DNA of 64,000 nucleotides from Schistosoma haematobium. Lineage: Eukaryota; Platyhelminthes; Trematoda; Strigeidida; Schistosomatidae. How positions within the stretch are numbered: the first letter of the stretch is position 1; each line of letters starts with the position of its first letter. The notes beneath the pieces are model-generated. The model ran no database searches, was not told where the DNA came from, and saw nothing but the letters and a program-made list of their open reading frames with translations. The stretch is taken from the NCBI RefSeq assembly GCF_000699445.3, contig NC_067201.1, forward strand, positions 19,695,001 to 19,759,000, written 5' to 3'. The translations under genes and the position numbers were made by a program. This document shows positions 60,456 through 64,000 of the stretch, one piece after another.

Positions 60456-60913
60456 GTAAGTAGTAAATAATTTGTATTCTTATCATGTTTTAAATAGTTG
60501 AATTTTGAGTTTGATATATCAATAATCAACATAACTTATGGTTCAACGCCGTTCACACTAACCTGCAAATTTCATTAAACGGACGAAACTAAAATTAAAC
60601 ACGAGATAATCATTTCCTACAGTCCAAATGTACTTTCAAGTTTCCTTCAATCTAACCCATTAAATTTGAGTGCTGATAAAAATATGACTATCCATACTAA
60701 GTTTTACTGGATACTTCACTGATAAGCCCGACCGAATTCAATTAAAGTAACTGTCCGGTGTTTAAGTGCATTTTGATCAGTTTAATAAAATTAGCATGAA
60801 GCATATCATACTACTGGTCTCGTAGTTTGGTTGTAAGCATTGCGTTCTTTCGTGTCAGTAATCACATTACTCAAACTTTAACGTTACACATGTATAGTTA
60901 ATGTCAGATTTTC
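60456..60913 (+). other. Start of intron 1 of the RTN4IP1-like gene
   Basis: Begins with the GTAAGT donor. Otherwise AT-rich, nothing recognised. Confidence 0.5.
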
Positions 60914-61350
60914 AAATGTCCTGGTACGGTCGAGGTTGGAGAGTTCGTTTTCCCCTTCGAAATGCTCTCAAATGGCCACGCGTATACAACCACTGACAGA
61001 AAAGTCTTACTCACTGCCTTCTCGCACCACAGGTGTTTTTTACGAAATGAAGAGGACAAAAAGCGAATGTCCAACGCTCTAACCGGGTTGGTGGACACGG
61101 AGGGTCCAAGTAGGGGAGTTGGAAAACCCTTATTCCAAACCAATCGTGTACATGTGGTCCAGGATCCTGGAGGAACAAATGGCATATAAACCTATTGTTG
61201 GTCATCGGCTACCATGTTACTGCATCTCCTAACGTTTCTCCACTGCCTTATGGATCAGACCTATAGGTCGAAGGCTCTGGATGTGACCTCCTAAGAAAAT
61301 CACCTGCTTCGGTCTGGGCACCCTGGTAGTATCACATCCCACACACAAAT
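60914..61350 (-). repeat. Dispersed repeat R, inverted copy
   Basis: Minus orientation, truncated at its start. The other end reads CCGTACCAGGACATTT on the minus strand. Lies in the intron of the RTN4IP1-like gene. Confidence 0.8.
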
Positions 61351-61719
61351 AAAACGAAATGGCAATAATTACTGGAAATACTATTCTTGCTCCAAATAAT
61401 ATTCAGACAACTCACATTCATTTGATAACATACATTTTTATTTTTTCATATACTACGTCACTTTATATACTCACTTTTATTCCCACTTTGTGTATCCTTA
61501 TTTTCCAACTTAAACAGCCACTCGCTATGTTGAAAACCCTGTCCTATCTAAACGACCTCAAGTCACTGACTGGTCGAAAGCTGAATACTACCACCGAATA
61601 CAAATACTGAAACAGACTTTCTGTGATCAACTATACCACTCATACTGGCTTCCTTCAACGATCGCACACTAATGCAGATCGAACAATATATAGTGTTGAT
61701 TATATCTTCAGAAAGCCTT

Positions 61720-64000
61720 AATATTGACATCTGTTGTCTATCCGAGTCCCTTATTCAATGCTCTAGTGAAGTACTATAAATTCGCTCCCCATCTGTCGCT
61801 TCAAAAAGCTTATTTTACGTGGGTTTATCCAGGGACCCTGTGACATCTTCGTGAATTCGATGAATTCTACCATCAGTTAACTGTTTTTCTCCAGAAAGTG
61901 CGTTCGACAGATATTGTAGTACTAGCCGGAGACTTGAATGCTCAGGTCGGGCGTCTAGGCACAGAAGAGAGTCGTTTAGGTGGCCGATGGGGACTCGTTG
62001 GTTGCAGGTCAGATAACGGGGACCGTCTACTGCAACTATGCACAGACTACAACCTGTTTCTGGCTAGCACTAACTTTCGGCACAGTAATCGCCGATGTGC
62101 CACCTGGCGTCCTCCCTCTGCATCTCAAGCCTGGACTCAGATTGATCACATCGCGATCAGCTACCGCTGGCGTGGTTGTGTACAAGACTGCCGCTCCTTT
62201 TGGAGTACCTATCTGGACTCTGACCATGCTTTGGTCTGCGCCAATCTTACCTTACTTTTCAGTGGCCAACAAAGTGACCGCCACCAAAGGATTGATATCA
62301 GCAAATTGGTTGCAACTTCTGTTACAACTAAGTATCCAACCTAGCTAGCTACCATTCCACCGAAAAGTATAGATGAGCATTGGTTGCAATTGTATGACGC
62401 CATGAAAATGGCAGGTACAGTCAGTTGTGAGTTCGCAAAACGCTCCGCTTATAAGCACTGAGTTTCTTCAGGCTCCTGACAACTCATTGAAGCCCGTCGG
62501 TCTACTCCGGGTGATCGTGAGTTTGACCATAAACGAAGGATGTTACGTAAGGAAATTGGGCAAAGCTTGCGTAAGGACCGAGAAGCCTGGTGGTCGGAGC
62601 GTGCTAATGAGCTGGAAGCAGCAGCTGCATCTGGTAATTACCGGAAGCTCTTCCAACTCATCTGAGTCACTGGCAGCAAGAAGTCTGGTGTGAGCGAAAC
62701 AATCTGCGATGATGTCGGGATGCCAGTCACTAACACCCATCGACGTCTTGGACGATGAGCAGAATTTTTCGAAGGTCAGTTCAACTGGCCTGCTGCTCCG
62801 GCAACATCGGTCAGACTGTCCTGCCCGCCATGGCCGGTGACGACTGATCCACCAAATGAGGCGGAATTCCGCAAGGAACCCGACTCTTGAAGCGATACAA
62901 ACCACCGGGCTCAGATGACTTACCTCCGGCTCTTTTTAAAGATGGTGGTGGCTTTCTGACTAAGGAACTGACTGTGTTGTTTACAAAGGTTTGGGAACTA
63001 GAGAGTGTACCAACGTCATGGAATGAGTCGATAGTTGTCCCTATCTTTAAAAAGGGGTTCACGTCGTTCCTGTAACAACTCTCGGAGGATAAGTCTACTT
63101 CCAATTGCGTCCAAGCTATTGGCTTCCGTCATACTTCGTAGGTTGTTCAAAACTCGAGAAAGATTGACTCGCGAGGAGCAGGCTGGGTTTCGTTCGGGTC
63201 GAGGATGTATTGATCATATCTTCACCCTCCGCCAAATGTTAGAACACCGTCATACTTATCAAAGGCCAACAATCGTAGTATTTCTTGACATCAGGGCTGC
63301 CTTCGATTCGTTGGATAGGACTGTTCTCTGGGATTGTCTATTGAAGAAGGGTGTGCCTGAGAAGTTTATTAACATCCTAAAAGCCCTATATACAAACACC
63401 TCGGGTAGAGTGAAGGCATACAACCACCTCTCTCTATTGTTCCATTCGAGCAGTGGGGTTAGACAGGGTTGCCCAATCTCACCATTATTCTTCAACTTTG
63501 CCATTGACGACATTCTGGAAACAGCTCTGATGAATGTAAGTAATGATGGTGTGGACCTGTTGCCTGGAGAAAGACTTCTCGACCTTGAGTATGCGGACGA
63601 TATTGTCTTACTGTGCGATAATACCCAAGGCATACAATCCACACCTAATCTGTTGGCAATCAGTGTCCGTAGGTATGGTATATGCTTTGCACCTTCGAAG
63701 TGCAAAGTACTTTTACAAGACTGGCAGGATTCTAACCCCGTACTCACCCTGGATGGTGAGAAGATAGAAGTAGTCGAGAAGTTCGTGTATCTGGGTAGCT
63801 GTATGAGTGCTGGTGGGGGTGTGAGTGATGAGATCAATGCTCGAATAGTGAGAGCCAGAGTGGCTTATGCCAATCTGGCCCATATTTGGCTCCTTCGTGA
63901 TGTCAGTCTGACTGTAAATGGTCGGATCTACAACGCGTCAGTGAGAGCAGTCTTGCTCTATGCTTGTGAAACCTGGCCTCTTGAGTTGAGGATGTTAGAC
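61720..64000 (+). pseudogene. LINE (AP endonuclease and reverse transcriptase), cut by window end
   Basis: Endonuclease begins poorly (I-D-I-C-C-L-S-E-S near 61730). It is clear at 61898-62250, with G-D-L-N-A-Q, W-T-Q-I-D-H-I-A-I and D-S-D-H-A-L. It is followed by a decayed linker and by reverse transcriptase: P-P-G-S-D-D-L-P-P near 62905, a one-base shift in a G run near 63056, then an open frame to the window end with F-L-D-I-R-A-A-F-D, G-V-R-Q-G-C-P and Y-A-D-D at about 63592. It belongs to the family of the fragment at 4490-5040. It lies in or beyond the intron of the RTN4IP1-like gene, in sense orientation. Confidence 0.8.

Noticed and set aside
61359..61610. 83-codon open frame on the plus strand
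   Set aside because: Hydrophobic low-complexity composition from AT-rich DNA, with no splice sites or family features.
1..64000. CRISPR arrays, bacterial operons, riboswitches and ribosome binding sites
   Set aside because: The window is animal nuclear DNA; the only long repeat series is the LTR array.

Overview
The window looks like nuclear DNA of a blood fluke (genus Schistosoma; the species cannot be told from sequence alone). The DNA is AT-rich. Coding sequence is split by introns with ordinary GT-AG sites. SINE copies combine a tRNA-like head with hammerhead-ribozyme-like cores, as in the schistosome SM-alpha family. Several LINE fragments resemble the abundant RTE-like elements of schistosomes, and the Gypsy elements are of the CsRn1 type known from flukes. 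TTAGGG-type repeats are also present.

Layout. Positions 1-9000 hold, on the minus strand, exons of an adaptor gene with an IRS-type PTB domain. Three exons (7513-6903, 5650-5482, 604-412) join with matching phases. Their introns carry a SINE, a solo LTR nested in an older repeat, LINE pieces and microsatellites. Positions 9300-16400 are repeat remains, including a 742-bp foldback DNA element with degenerate TTAGGG arrays in both arms and a perfect 8-bp target duplication. Positions 16438-21309 are a Gypsy/CsRn1-like LTR retrotransposon on the minus strand. Its 406-bp LTRs look identical, but it has lost its primer site and the gag N-terminus and carries one in-frame amber codon in pol. Positions 21667-42293 are ten head-to-tail copies (about 2022 bp each) of a second, internally deleted Gypsy element that share eleven 409-bp LTRs. 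The whole array sits between a single 4-bp duplication (AAGT). Positions 42300-48100 are mostly non-coding with decayed LINE pieces. A nearly full-length LINE (48123-52053, minus) follows, inserted into an older repeat with an 11-bp duplication.

Two conserved host genes lie on the plus strand: a gephyrin/cinnamon-type molybdenum cofactor gene (52551-54598) and the first coding exon of an RTN4IP1-like oxidoreductase (59689-60455). A LINE on the plus strand (about 61720 to the window end) lies downstream of that exon.

The host genes show no functional link to each other. The window is dominated by retroelements, and the tandem LTR-sharing array and the telomere-repeat foldback element are its most unusual structures. 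All comparisons were made by eye; family names rest on recalled motifs, not searches.
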